A stretch of 41,810 bases of DNA, taken from NCBI GenBank assembly GCA_964369685.1, contig CAYJFB010000018.1, positions 1 through 41,810 on the forward strand, written 5' to 3'. Of the stretch, positions 16,432 through 23,681 are shown piece after piece. A program made the position numbers and the translations under genes. Source of the stretch: Avidesulfovibrio sp964369685 (GTDB taxonomy: Bacteria > Desulfobacterota > Desulfovibrionia > Desulfovibrionales > Desulfovibrionaceae). How positions within the stretch are numbered: position 1 is the stretch's first letter; each line of letters opens with the position of its first letter. The notes below the pieces were generated by a model that searched no databases, was not told the DNA's origin, and worked only from the letters and a program-made list of their open reading frames with translations.

Positions 16432-17706
16432 ATGAAAAGTTCGCAGCAATGGTTTCGTGAAGCGACGGCGTTGATTCCCGGCGGAGTCAACAGCCCTGTT
16501 CGTGCGTGTTTGAGTGTCGGTTGTGATCCTCTTTTTATTGCTTCGGCAAAGGGCAGTCACATTCAGAGTGTTGACGGTCAGGATTATATTGATTTTATTG
16601 GTTCTTGGGGACCGATGTTGTTGGGTCATGCGCATCCTCAGGTTACGGAGGCGTTGGTGCGTGCTGCGGGTCTTGGCACGAGTTATGGTGCGCCTTGTCC
16701 TTTGGAAGTGGAGCTTGCGGCGGAAATTGTGTCTGCGTTTTCGGGTATGGACATGGTTCGTATGGTCAACTCGGGCACAGAAGCCACGATGAGTGCGTTG
16801 CGTTTGGCTCGCGGTTTTACAGGGCGTGACAAGGTGATTAAGTTTGTGGGGTGTTATCACGGTCATGCCGATCCGTTTTTGGCCAGTGCGGGTTCGGGTG
16901 TTGCGACGCTTTCGATTCCCGGGACGCCGGGGGTGCCTGAGTGTACGGTACAAGACACGTTGTTGGCTGATTATAATGATCTTGCCGCGGTCAAGGCGTT
17001 GTTTCAGGCGCATGAGGGGCGTATTGCGGCGGTCATTGTGGAGCCTGCTGCGGGAAATATGGGTTTGGTTTTGCCTGCCGAGGGTTTTCTTGAGGGATTG
17101 CGTGAGACGTGTGACGAGCATGGCGCGTTGTTGATTTTTGATGAAGTGATCACGGGTTTTCGCGTGATGTATGGCGGTATGCAAACGCGTTGTGGTGTTG
17201 TGCCTGATTTGACGACACTGGGTAAGATTATTGGCGGCGGTTTACCTGTGGGAGCGTATGGCGGTAAGGCTGAGATTATGCAACGGATTGCGCCTGCCGG
17301 TGATGTGTACCAAGCGGGCACGCTTTCCGGAAACCCGTTGGCGATGGCTGCGGGGCTTGAAACGTTGCGTATTTTGAAACAGTCGGACTATGCCGCTCTT
17401 GAAGCGCGTGTACAAGATTTTACCGCACAATTGAAAGCGTTATTTGTCAAGCACGGTGTGGCTGTACAGATGCATAGCGTGGCTTCCATGTTTACGGCGT
17501 TTTTTACAGACAAGCCCGTACGAAACTTTGAAGAAGCCAAAGGCGCAGACACAAAAGCCTATGCCGTGTTTTATCGTTCAATGCGTGAACAAGGGATTTT
17601 TTTGGCACCTTCTGCTTTTGAAACGGCGATGGTTTCATTTGCGCACAGCGACGCCGATTTTGCGGCAACGCTCGACGCCGCCGATAAAGCCCTTGCCCAA
17701 AAATAG
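16432..17706 (+). CDS. hemL: Glutamate-1-semialdehyde 2,1-aminomutase
   Basis: HemL makes 5-aminolevulinate from glutamate-1-semialdehyde, the C5 route to tetrapyrroles. Marks: PGGVNSPVRA at the N-terminus, VNSGTEATMSALRLARG, IFDEVITGFRV, and the PLP-lysine region TLGKIIGGGLPVGAYGG. Length 424 is normal. ATG 16432 follows GAGAAGGAATGG; the longer in-frame upstream reading is cysteine-rich intergenic sequence and is rejected. No other heme gene is adjacent. Confidence 0.96.
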   Translation: MKSSQQWFREATALIPGGVNSPVRACLSVGCDPLFIASAKGSHIQSVDGQDYIDFIGSWGPMLLGHAHPQVTEALVRAAGLGTSYGAPCPLEVELAAEIVSAFSGMDMVRMVNSGTEATMSALRLARGFTGRDKVIKFVGCYHGHADPFLASAGSGVATLSIPGTPGVPECTVQDTLLADYNDLAAVKALFQAHEGRIAAVIVEPAAGNMGLVLPAEGFLEGLRETCDEHGALLIFDEVITGFRVMYGGMQTRCGVVPDLTTLGKIIGGGLPVGAYGGKAEIMQRIAPAGDVYQAGTLSGNPLAMAAGLETLRILKQSDYAALEARVQDFTAQLKALFVKHGVAVQMHSVASMFTAFFTDKPVRNFEEAKGADTKAYAVFYRSMREQGIFLAPSAFETAMVSFAHSDADFAATLDAADKALAQK

Positions 17707-17720
17707 TGTTTTATGCATTT

Positions 17721-17765
17721 TGTGTATGCTCCTGTAGGAAAAAAATGACTCCGGGGGCATACACA
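17721..17765. other. Hairpin between convergent hemL and lipoprotein genes
   Basis: TGTGTATGCTCC (17721-17732) pairs with GGGGCATACACA (17754-17765), with one G-T pair. There is no T-run directly after either arm, though a run of seven A lies in the loop. It may act as a weak bidirectional terminator or protect both 3' ends. Confidence 0.5.
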
Positions 17766-17801
17766 TTGCATCAAGATATTGAATGAAGAGTATGTAAAAA
17801 A

Positions 17802-18566
17802 TTATTCGATAAACGGCGGATTGACATACGAAATGGAGCCCAAAAATGAGGCAAGGTGTCGTAAATCAATCGTGTTCAGTACGTTTTTTGTCAGTACTCG
17901 GTTGATCGGGTTGGGGCGAAAGTCCACCAGAAACGCTTCCTGAGCGCGTGTGGCAAAGGCTTTCCACTCGGGGTGCAGGAGTAAGAGTGCTGTATTGCTT
18001 TTCATGTTTTCTGCCCATTGCGGCAGGGGCTCACGGTATTCAAGAATGATTTTACTGCGGCGTTCATTCGATAATAACGAATAACGCGCCGCCAACCATT
18101 GCACGTCTTTTGCTGTGTCTTTATTCAAAACAAGCGGCATGAACGCGTCGTTTTCGGCATTGATCACACGCGCTGTCATAGAGAAAGGACGTTCGCTGAA
18201 GAGGGTTTTGCCCAATTCGGGGCCGTCCGGAAAGCTTGTTGACGGATAATTCCATTGATAGGCGTCGTTTGGATCGGGAACAACGCTGTAAGCAACAATG
18301 GCCATGGGACTTGTTGCATTTTCTGCACCGTATACGCCAATCCATGATTGTTGTTTTTTCAATTGCATTTCAATATTCATCAAAATGTCGGCTTGTCCTT
18401 CGGCTTTCAGGGGTAAAGGACTTGTTATCGATACGGGCGGTTGACCTGTTGAGATGAAGGTGTTTTCTGTAAAACCACGTTGAAGTGTTGCCGATTGCAG
18501 GGCAGAACAGCCCGAAACAAACAGACACAAGATCAAAAAGCTGACATATAAACATCTTTTTTGCAT
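17802..18566 (-). CDS. Predicted lipoprotein (possibly DUF4851 family)
   Basis: A 254-residue protein with a signal peptide (MQKRCLYVSFLILCLF) ending in a lipobox, VSGC, so the mature protein should start at Cys20 and be lipid-anchored. The rest is soluble, with no further membrane segment. Phrases such as QQSWIGVYGAENATSPMAIVAYSVVP and LEYREPLPQW recall the DUF4851 family described from Desulfovibrio; this is from memory and uncertain. ATG 18566 is preceded by CGGGAGATCC. It is convergent with hemL and divergent from tRNA-Val. Function unknown. Confidence 0.75.
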   Translation of the reverse strand: MQKRCLYVSFLILCLFVSGCSALQSATLQRGFTENTFISTGQPPVSITSPLPLKAEGQADILMNIEMQLKKQQSWIGVYGAENATSPMAIVAYSVVPDPNDAYQWNYPSTSFPDGPELGKTLFSERPFSMTARVINAENDAFMPLVLNKDTAKDVQWLAARYSLLSNERRSKIILEYREPLPQWAENMKSNTALLLLHPEWKAFATRAQEAFLVDFRPNPINRVLTKNVLNTIDLRHLASFLGSISYVNPPFIE

Positions 18567-18723
18567 TGCGGATCTCCCGAAAAAATCTATTTACAAGTGT
18601 AAAAAATCATTCAACCCCAAAGCCGTGCATACATAAACACCGAAACTTTGCTGAAGATAGTAAAAAACACACGGATAATCCAGATTGAACAAGAAGAAAA
18701 ATATGATTTTTTAAAAAAAACAC

Positions 18724-18752
18724 TTGACTTGTTGTTATTGATTGCGTAAATA
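18724..18752 (+). promoter_or_regulatory. Predicted promoter of tRNA-Val
   Basis: TTGACT (18724-18729) and TAAATA (18747-18752) are separated by 17 bases, and the tRNA begins 20 bases further on. The short leader contains the small inverted repeat TCTCT / GAGAGA. Confidence 0.6.
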
Positions 18753-18771
18753 TCTCTCTGTTCGAGAGAAT

Positions 18772-18847
18772 AGGCGCGTAGCTCAGGTGGCAGAGCACTT
18801 CCTTGACACGGAAGGGGTCAGCAGTTCAAGTCTGCTCGTGCCTACCA
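18772..18847 (+). tRNA. tRNA-Val (anticodon GAC)
   Basis: The full cloverleaf folds by eye. The acceptor AGGCGCG (18772-18778) pairs with CGTGCCT (18837-18843) with one G-T pair. The D stem is GCTC/GAGC. The anticodon stem CTTCC/GGAAG encloses the loop TTGACAC, with anticodon GAC at 18805-18807. The T stem AGCAG/CTGCT encloses TTCAAGT. The CCA end is encoded (18845-18847). Confidence 0.97.
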
Positions 18848-18864
18848 TGTATACAAAATTATGG

Positions 18865-18895
18865 GGAGGGAGGGTTTCACCTCCTTCCTTTTTTG
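18865..18895 (+). terminator. Intrinsic terminator of tRNA-Val
   Basis: GGAGGGAGG (18865-18873) pairs with CCTCCTTCC (18880-18888), nine pairs with one G-T, followed directly by six T. It isolates the tRNA from thrS, which must have its own promoter in the following 130 bases. Confidence 0.88.
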
Positions 18896-19030
18896 TTTTC
18901 GGCGTTCGAAAAAGCGCATTGAACGGCTCTTTACGATGATTTTTTTCAATCTCTGAGCTGTTTGGACTCCGGGCTGTTTGTATTTCGCACGCTTAAAACA
19001 CGATATTGTTTCTATTTTGAAGGTGTTTGT

Positions 19031-21001
19031 ATGCTTGTTCGTATTGACGGAAAAGACATTGACGCTTCCGAAGAAACGCACGGTTCGGCTTTACGCTGTG
19101 CCGATGTGTTTAAAGAGGCTCTTTCGGGAAAAAAATTTAAAGCCGCTTTGGCTTGCAAAGTCGGCGAGGCGTTGTATGATTTATCAACGCCTCTTGCTGT
19201 AATTTGTGCGGCACACCATGGCGAAACGCCCGAATTGGACGTCGTTGAAGCAGACAGCCCCGAAGGCTTGTCGATCCTGCGTCATTCCGCGTCACACATC
19301 ATGGCTGCCGCCGTGCGTAAATGTTTTCCCGAGGCTAAAGTGGCCATCGGCCCTGCCATTGAAAACGGCTTTTATTATGATTTTGATGTCAACCGTCCGT
19401 TCACGCCCGACGATTTTGAAAAAATCGAAAAAGAAATGCGGCTCTTGATTCAAGCCGCCGTGCCCTTTGAAAGAATGGATATATCCAAAACCGACGCCTT
19501 GGCCTTGTTCACAGAACTGAACGAAAGCTATAAAGTCGAATTGGTCGAAGGCTTGGAAGACGGCACCATCACCCTCTATAAAAGCGGTGATTTTGTGGAT
19601 TTGTGTCGTGGACCTCACTTGCCCGATGCAAGTAAAATTAAAGCCTTTAAGCTCCTGTCTGTTGCCGGAGCCTATTGGCGTGGCGATGAAAAAAATAAAA
19701 TGCTTTCACGCCTTTATGCCACCGCTTTTGCCGATGAAAAAGCACTGAAAGCCTACCTCAATCGCCTGGAAGAAGCCAAACGTCGCGATCACCGTAAATT
19801 GGGTAAAGAGCTTGAGCTGTTTACGTTTCAAGAAGATGTCGCGGCAGGCATGGTTTTTTGGTTGCCTCGGGGCATGTTGGTGCGTACCATTCTGGAAGAT
19901 TTCTTGCGTCGTGAACACTTGAAACGCGGCTATGAGCTTGTTCAAGGGCCACAAATTTTGCGTCGCTCTTTGTGGGAAAAATCGGGACACTACGATAATT
20001 ACCGCGAAAACATGTACTTCACAGATATTGAAGATGATATCTATGGCATCAAACCCATGAACTGTGTTGCACACATGTTGATTTATAAATCGAAAATGCA
20101 CAGTTATCGCGATCTGCCGCAGCGATATTTTGAACTGGGCGTTGTGCATCGCCATGAAAAATCGGGTGTGTTGCATGGTCTTTTGCGTGTTCGGCAGTTT
20201 ACACAAGACGATGCGCATATTATATGTATGCCTGAACAGCTTGAGGCGGAGATCATTAAAGTTATTGCCTTGGTGCGTGACTTGATGGTACTGTTTGGCT
20301 TCGAGTATCGGGTTGTTATTTCGACGAAACCTGAAAAGGCCATCGGCTCTGACGCCGATTGGGACTTGGCCACCGACGCATTGATTAAAGCTGTTGAGAA
20401 GGCCGAACTCTCCTATTCCATCAACGCGGGCGACGGCGCCTTTTATGGGCCGAAAATTGACATCAAAGTCACCGACGCCATCGGCCGTGAATGGCAACTG
20501 TCAACCATTCAGTGTGACTTTACGTTGCCGCAACGTTTTGAGTTGGAATATGTCGGACAAGATGGCGCTCAACACCGTCCCGTTATGGTACACCGTGCCA
20601 TATTGGGCTCGCTCGAACGGTTTATCGGTGTTTTGACCGAACACTATGCAGGGGCTTTCCCCACATGGTTGGCTCCGATACAGGCTCGGGTTCTCACGGT
20701 GACCGATGCCCATAATGAACATGCGGAAAAGGTACGCGCTTCACTTGCTGCCCTTGGTATTCGGGTAGAGGCTGATACGCGCAATGAAAAACTGGGTTAC
20801 AAAGTTCGCGAAGCACAATTGTCAAAAATTCCCTATATTCTTGTTGTCGGTGACAAGGAAGTTGAAGAAGACAGTGTGAATGTGCGTTTGCGCTCCGGTG
20901 AGAATCCGGGGAGCATGCCTGTTGAGGCTCTTGCCGAAACCATCGTGAACGATTGTACAGAACCATTCAAACGTGGAGGGATGAGCTATCGCTTCTCTTA
21001 A
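19031..21001 (+). CDS. thrS: Threonine--tRNA ligase
   Basis: Charges tRNA-Thr. Domain order: TGS domain (residues 1-65), editing domain with HSASH and later CRGPH, class II catalytic core with motif-2 region RQFTQDDAHI, zinc-site residues, and a C-terminal anticodon-binding domain (VLTVTDAHNEHAEKVRASL...). Length 656 is normal. ATG 19031 follows TTTTGAAGGTGTTTGT; reading back to 18962 has no site. The last 14 bases overlap the proposed start of infC, so the two are probably co-transcribed and may be translationally coupled. Confidence 0.97.
   Translation: MLVRIDGKDIDASEETHGSALRCADVFKEALSGKKFKAALACKVGEALYDLSTPLAVICAAHHGETPELDVVEADSPEGLSILRHSASHIMAAAVRKCFPEAKVAIGPAIENGFYYDFDVNRPFTPDDFEKIEKEMRLLIQAAVPFERMDISKTDALALFTELNESYKVELVEGLEDGTITLYKSGDFVDLCRGPHLPDASKIKAFKLLSVAGAYWRGDEKNKMLSRLYATAFADEKALKAYLNRLEEAKRRDHRKLGKELELFTFQEDVAAGMVFWLPRGMLVRTILEDFLRREHLKRGYELVQGPQILRRSLWEKSGHYDNYRENMYFTDIEDDIYGIKPMNCVAHMLIYKSKMHSYRDLPQRYFELGVVHRHEKSGVLHGLLRVRQFTQDDAHIICMPEQLEAEIIKVIALVRDLMVLFGFEYRVVISTKPEKAIGSDADWDLATDALIKAVEKAELSYSINAGDGAFYGPKIDIKVTDAIGREWQLSTIQCDFTLPQRFELEYVGQDGAQHRPVMVHRAILGSLERFIGVLTEHYAGAFPTWLAPIQARVLTVTDAHNEHAEKVRASLAALGIRVEADTRNEKLGYKVREAQLSKIPYILVVGDKEVEEDSVNVRLRSGENPGSMPVEALAETIVNDCTEPFKRGGMSYRFS
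20975..20980 (+). promoter_or_regulatory. Ribosome-binding site that fixes the infC start
   Basis: GGAGGG lies seven bases before the ATC codon at 20988-20990, inside the last codons of thrS. The only ATG directly after it (20981) reads the thrS frame. This strong site points to initiation of infC at ATC. Confidence 0.7.
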
Positions 21002-21557
21002 TGCCAAGCCGCGTCGGGATATGCCCCAAGACAGCGTCCGTCGTAATGAACAAATTCGCGCACGCGAGGTACGGGTCATCGGTCCTGAAGGTGAACAATT
21101 GGGTATTCTTTCCCGAAATGACGCCATTGCAACCGCCAAAGAACACGGCTGTGACCTTGTAGAAGTGGCTGCTACGGCCGATCCGCCTGTTTGCCGAATC
21201 ATGGATTACGGTAAATTTAAATACGAGACGCAAAAAAAACGCCAAGAAGCCAAAAAACGTCAAACCGTTATTCAGGTTAAAGAAATTAAAGTTCGTCCGA
21301 AAACGGATGATCACGACTACGAAACAAAAGTTCGTCATATCCGTCGCTTCTTGGAAGACGGCGACAGAGTCAAAGTGACGGTGTTCTTTCGTGGGCGTGA
21401 AATTGTCCATAAAGACCGTGGATTGGCTATTCTGGATCGTGTCATCGTCGATACGAAAGATTTGGCAAAAGTTGAACAAGAAGCGCGTGCCGAAGGCCGT
21501 ACTCTGCAAATGTTGCTTTCACCGTTGGCTAAAAAAGTCGCTGCTGTCGAAGTATAA
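20988..21557 (+). CDS. infC: Translation initiation factor IF-3, likely AUC start
   Basis: IF-3 binds the 30S subunit, blocks premature joining and checks start codons. The protein shows VRRNEQIRAREVRVIGPEGEQLGI, DLVEVA, PPVCRIMDYGKFKYE, the linker KKRQEAKKRQ and the C-terminal domain KVRPKTDDHDYETKVRHIRRFLEDGD. Starting at the first ATG (21021) leaves no ribosome-binding site and loses the conserved lead-in. Starting at ATC 20988 gives ASLNAKPRRDMPQDSVRRNEQ with GGAGGG seven bases upstream, and an in-frame stop at 20982 rules out anything longer. Non-AUG starts (AUU, AUC, AUA) in infC are known and let IF-3 repress its own synthesis. With ATC the length is 189. Confidence 0.9.
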   Translation: MASLNAKPRRDMPQDSVRRNEQIRAREVRVIGPEGEQLGILSRNDAIATAKEHGCDLVEVAATADPPVCRIMDYGKFKYETQKKRQEAKKRQTVIQVKEIKVRPKTDDHDYETKVRHIRRFLEDGDRVKVTVFFRGREIVHKDRGLAILDRVIVDTKDLAKVEQEARAEGRTLQMLLSPLAKKVAAVEV

Positions 21558-21672
21558 TTTTTTTCCGGGGGAAATCATTTCCCCCAATCCCCCGTATCGC
21601 TGCGGCGTATAATAAAGAGACGGACAACAAGATTGCTACGCAATCTTGTTGTCCGTCTCTTTATATTTTTTT
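21558..21672 (+). repeat. Intergenic modular hairpin element, copy B, including the infC terminator
   Basis: Directly after the infC stop come seven T and the hairpin GGGGGAAAT / ATTTCCCCC (21567-21585). A second CCCCC follows (21589-21593), then GTATCGCTGCGGCGTAT. Last is a perfect 25-bp inverted repeat (21612-21636 with 21640-21664, three-base loop TAC) and a run of seven T. The front half matches copy A in order and sequence, while the long stem differs. The long stem plus T-run is a convincing intrinsic terminator for thrS-infC. Confidence 0.8.
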
Positions 21673-21710
21673 CTCTTTTTCTTTGAATAAAAAGATTCTC
21701 AGAAAAAGAA

Positions 21711-21741
21711 AAAAAAAGAACCTGCTGATAAGCAGGTTCTT
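21711..21741 (-). terminator. Intrinsic terminator for the minus-strand RRM gene
   Basis: AAGAACCTGCT (21716-21726) and AGCAGGTTCTT (21731-21741) form an 11-bp perfect stem with a four-base loop; on the minus strand a run of T follows. It is the first terminator downstream of the RRM gene and implies a 3' untranslated region of about 350 bases. On the plus strand TTTT also follows, so it may work both ways. The sequence from 21742 to 22075 contains no convincing gene. Confidence 0.75.
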
Positions 21742-22075
21742 TTATAATCGGAGCAGAAGCGTTTCACCATCATGAGTACATTATTTTGGTCTGGCGCATC
21801 GCCCGGCAAAAAGGTGTTTTGATCCTGTTTTTAACTATACATTCCCTTGCCGAGGTAAGCGGCCAGAATATTCGGCTAAACATTAACGGAAGCATTGTTT
21901 ATTCCGGAAGCTATACATCTTAAATACAGGTGTGCTTTTTTAGCAATAAATTTACACAATATCTTTTTGTATAAACCTTGCTTGTCAAATACAAGAGCAA
22001 CCATTCTTCACAGTGTACTGCTTGAATATATTTTCATGCGTTTGCCAATAAGCATCCACACAAAGCCGATAATTT

Positions 22076-22339
22076 TTAGTAACGAGGACGGGGAGCGCGA
22101 GGTTTTGCTTCATTCACGCGCAGTGTACGTCCACCAAAGTTGGAACCATCCAATGCTTCAATAGCTGATGTGGCACCCGGTTCTTCCATTTCAACGAAAC
22201 CAAAACCGCGTGCACGTCCAGTTTCACGATCATTAACGAGTTTAACTGTAGCAACCGGACCGTATTCGGTAAAAAGACTTTGCACTTGTTCTTCAGTTGC
22301 AGACCAGGGAAGATTACCAACATAAATAGACTTGGCCAT
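22076..22339 (-). CDS. Small RRM-type RNA-binding protein
   Basis: An 87-residue protein that is a single RNA recognition motif: RNP2 IYVGNL at residues 5-10 and RNP1 RGFGFVEM at 44-51, ending in the basic tail KPRAPRPRY. Such stand-alone RRM proteins occur in several bacterial groups and are often linked to cold or stress; the RNA target is unknown. ATG 22339 is preceded by GAGAGG; the longer reading back to 22438 covers a palindrome and is rejected. A perfect 18-bp palindrome lies 44 bases upstream, and an unusually long AT-rich stretch lies before that. Confidence 0.92.
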   Translation of the reverse strand: MAKSIYVGNLPWSATEEQVQSLFTEYGPVATVKLVNDRETGRARGFGFVEMEEPGATSAIEALDGSNFGGRTLRVNEAKPRAPRPRY

Positions 22340-22382
22340 GAAAAAACCTCTCAAAAAAAAATCCTTACGCCCGCGGAATCTC

Positions 22383-22400
22383 CTCTCAAACGTTTGAGAG
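22383..22400. promoter_or_regulatory. Perfect 18-bp palindrome upstream of the RRM gene
   Basis: CTCTCAAACGTTTGAGAG is fully self-complementary and lies 44 bases before the RRM start codon, probably in the leader RNA. It could be an operator for a dimeric regulator or a leader hairpin acting on translation. Function not shown. Confidence 0.5.
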
Positions 22401-23053
22401 TAACGCGGTTCCTCTTCTGAAGAGATTGCCAAAAGCAAAAAGAAAAGTCAATGCAAAATAAAATTCTACTACAAAATAAAGTTATTTTTTTTAAAAAAAA
22501 GAGTCAAAAGCATAATGCAGTATTTATTTGTACTTATATTTTAATAGGCTTTAGGCATATGTATTTTTGACTCCAACAGCAGCAGAATCATTTTACAGTA
22601 TATTGCTATGAAAACTTTTGTTTATTTTATCTATCCTAATACGATTAAATTATACAACGTTACAATAAAAACCCTTATTTCCAATCATGATTAACTATGC
22701 TCATATAGATTGTAAATGACGATGTGTAAAAAGAAAATCCTTTTTAAAAGGCAACTCTTATTCTGTATTGTTATGATATGAATTGCAGATACGGTATGTA
22801 TGTTGTTATAAATGATAAAGTAGAAAACTGTATTACTGTTTGATTACATCTTGTAATAAACATACATGGAATCAAGTCGCGCTATATTGCCAAAGAAAAC
22901 TTGTTGATATTGTCTTTTTTGATAAAAAAATATGATTAATGCTATGAAAAAACAGGTTTTGTCCCGAGAGCAAAGGTCTTGATGTGCGCTCATTTCAAAA
23001 GAAGCAAAATAAAAAGGAGAAAGAATGACAATAGGTTGTTTGTTTTGACCGTT
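22401..23053. other. AT-rich gene-free stretch
   Basis: About 650 bases between the RRM gene and dtd contain no convincing coding frame on either strand and are clearly richer in A and T than the neighbours. Visible structure: on the minus strand GAGTCAAAA (complement of about 22564-22572) can pair with TTTTGACTC (complement of 22501-22509), followed by a T-run, a possible weak terminator or attenuator. A TTGACT box near 22450 could belong to an RRM-gene promoter. Confidence 0.5.
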
Positions 23054-23611
23054 TTATTGTCCATACAGTTCAAAAGAATCAAGCAATAGTGTTACAGGTC
23101 CCCAATTGGTGAGTGACACGCGCATGTCGGCTCCAAAAAGGCCGTGTTTCAGGCGAGTCCCGAGGGCGGCAATCAAATCATCTTGTAAGCGTTCATAAAG
23201 CTGTAAAGCGATCGTGGGTTCCGCCGCACCCTGAAAAGACGGACGGCGCCCTTTGCGGCAATCGGCATATAATGTAAACTGTGACACCAACAACAATCCG
23301 TCCTCAGCGGTTTCCGAATCCCACGCAAACGGTGCTTTGTCTTCTGTGAGAGAGGTGTTTTTTATGGGGTTTTTGAGATAATCCAATAAAGACACGTTCA
23401 TTTTTCCGTCGTGATCGGGAAAAACACGCAAGCCGAGGAGTTTGTCAATCATGTTTTTCCAAATCGGAGATTGAGGTAACAGCAGGGTGTCGTTTGCGCC
23501 AAAGCCGACAAAAACAACAACACCGTGACCGATGTCCGCACGGTGTTGTTGTTTGTTGTTTTCAAAGCAGATCACCTGCCCTTGCAGGACTCGTTGAATA
23601 AGCAAACGCAT
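23054..23611 (-). CDS. dtd: D-aminoacyl-tRNA deacylase
   Basis: Dtd hydrolyses D-aminoacyl-tRNAs (and Gly-tRNA-Ala), protecting translation. Marks: start RLLIQRVLQG, the SQFTLYADCRKGRRPSF motif with the conserved Ser-Gln-x-Thr, and NWGPVTLLLDS carrying the Gly-cis-Pro motif. Length 185 exceeds the usual 145-150; about 25 extra residues (LDYLKNPIKNTS...DSETAED) sit between KMNVSL and GLLLVSQFTL. ATG 23611 follows AGGAGATTTTG. First of a chain of minus-strand housekeeping genes when read from the low-coordinate end. Confidence 0.93.
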   Translation of the reverse strand: MRLLIQRVLQGQVICFENNKQQHRADIGHGVVVFVGFGANDTLLLPQSPIWKNMIDKLLGLRVFPDHDGKMNVSLLDYLKNPIKNTSLTEDKAPFAWDSETAEDGLLLVSQFTLYADCRKGRRPSFQGAAEPTIALQLYERLQDDLIAALGTRLKHGLFGADMRVSLTNWGPVTLLLDSFELYGQ

Positions 23612-23681
23612 CAAAATCTCCTACGTACACAGAAAATAGGTCTACAATCACTCTGCAACATTCGTTGAACACGCAAACACA

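Noticed and set aside
19706..20497. A 263-codon open frame opposite thrS
   Set aside because: Antisense to conserved thrS catalytic sequence with a composition typical of shadow frames.
21742..22075. SRP RNA, 6S RNA or tmRNA in the gene-free region
   Set aside because: None of the conserved cores (SRP tetraloop stem, 6S bubble, tmRNA tag frame) could be recognised.
23024..23047. Tiny frame MTIGCLF after AGGAGAAAG
   Set aside because: The ribosome-binding-like sequence is good but seven codons without context are not convincing as a gene.
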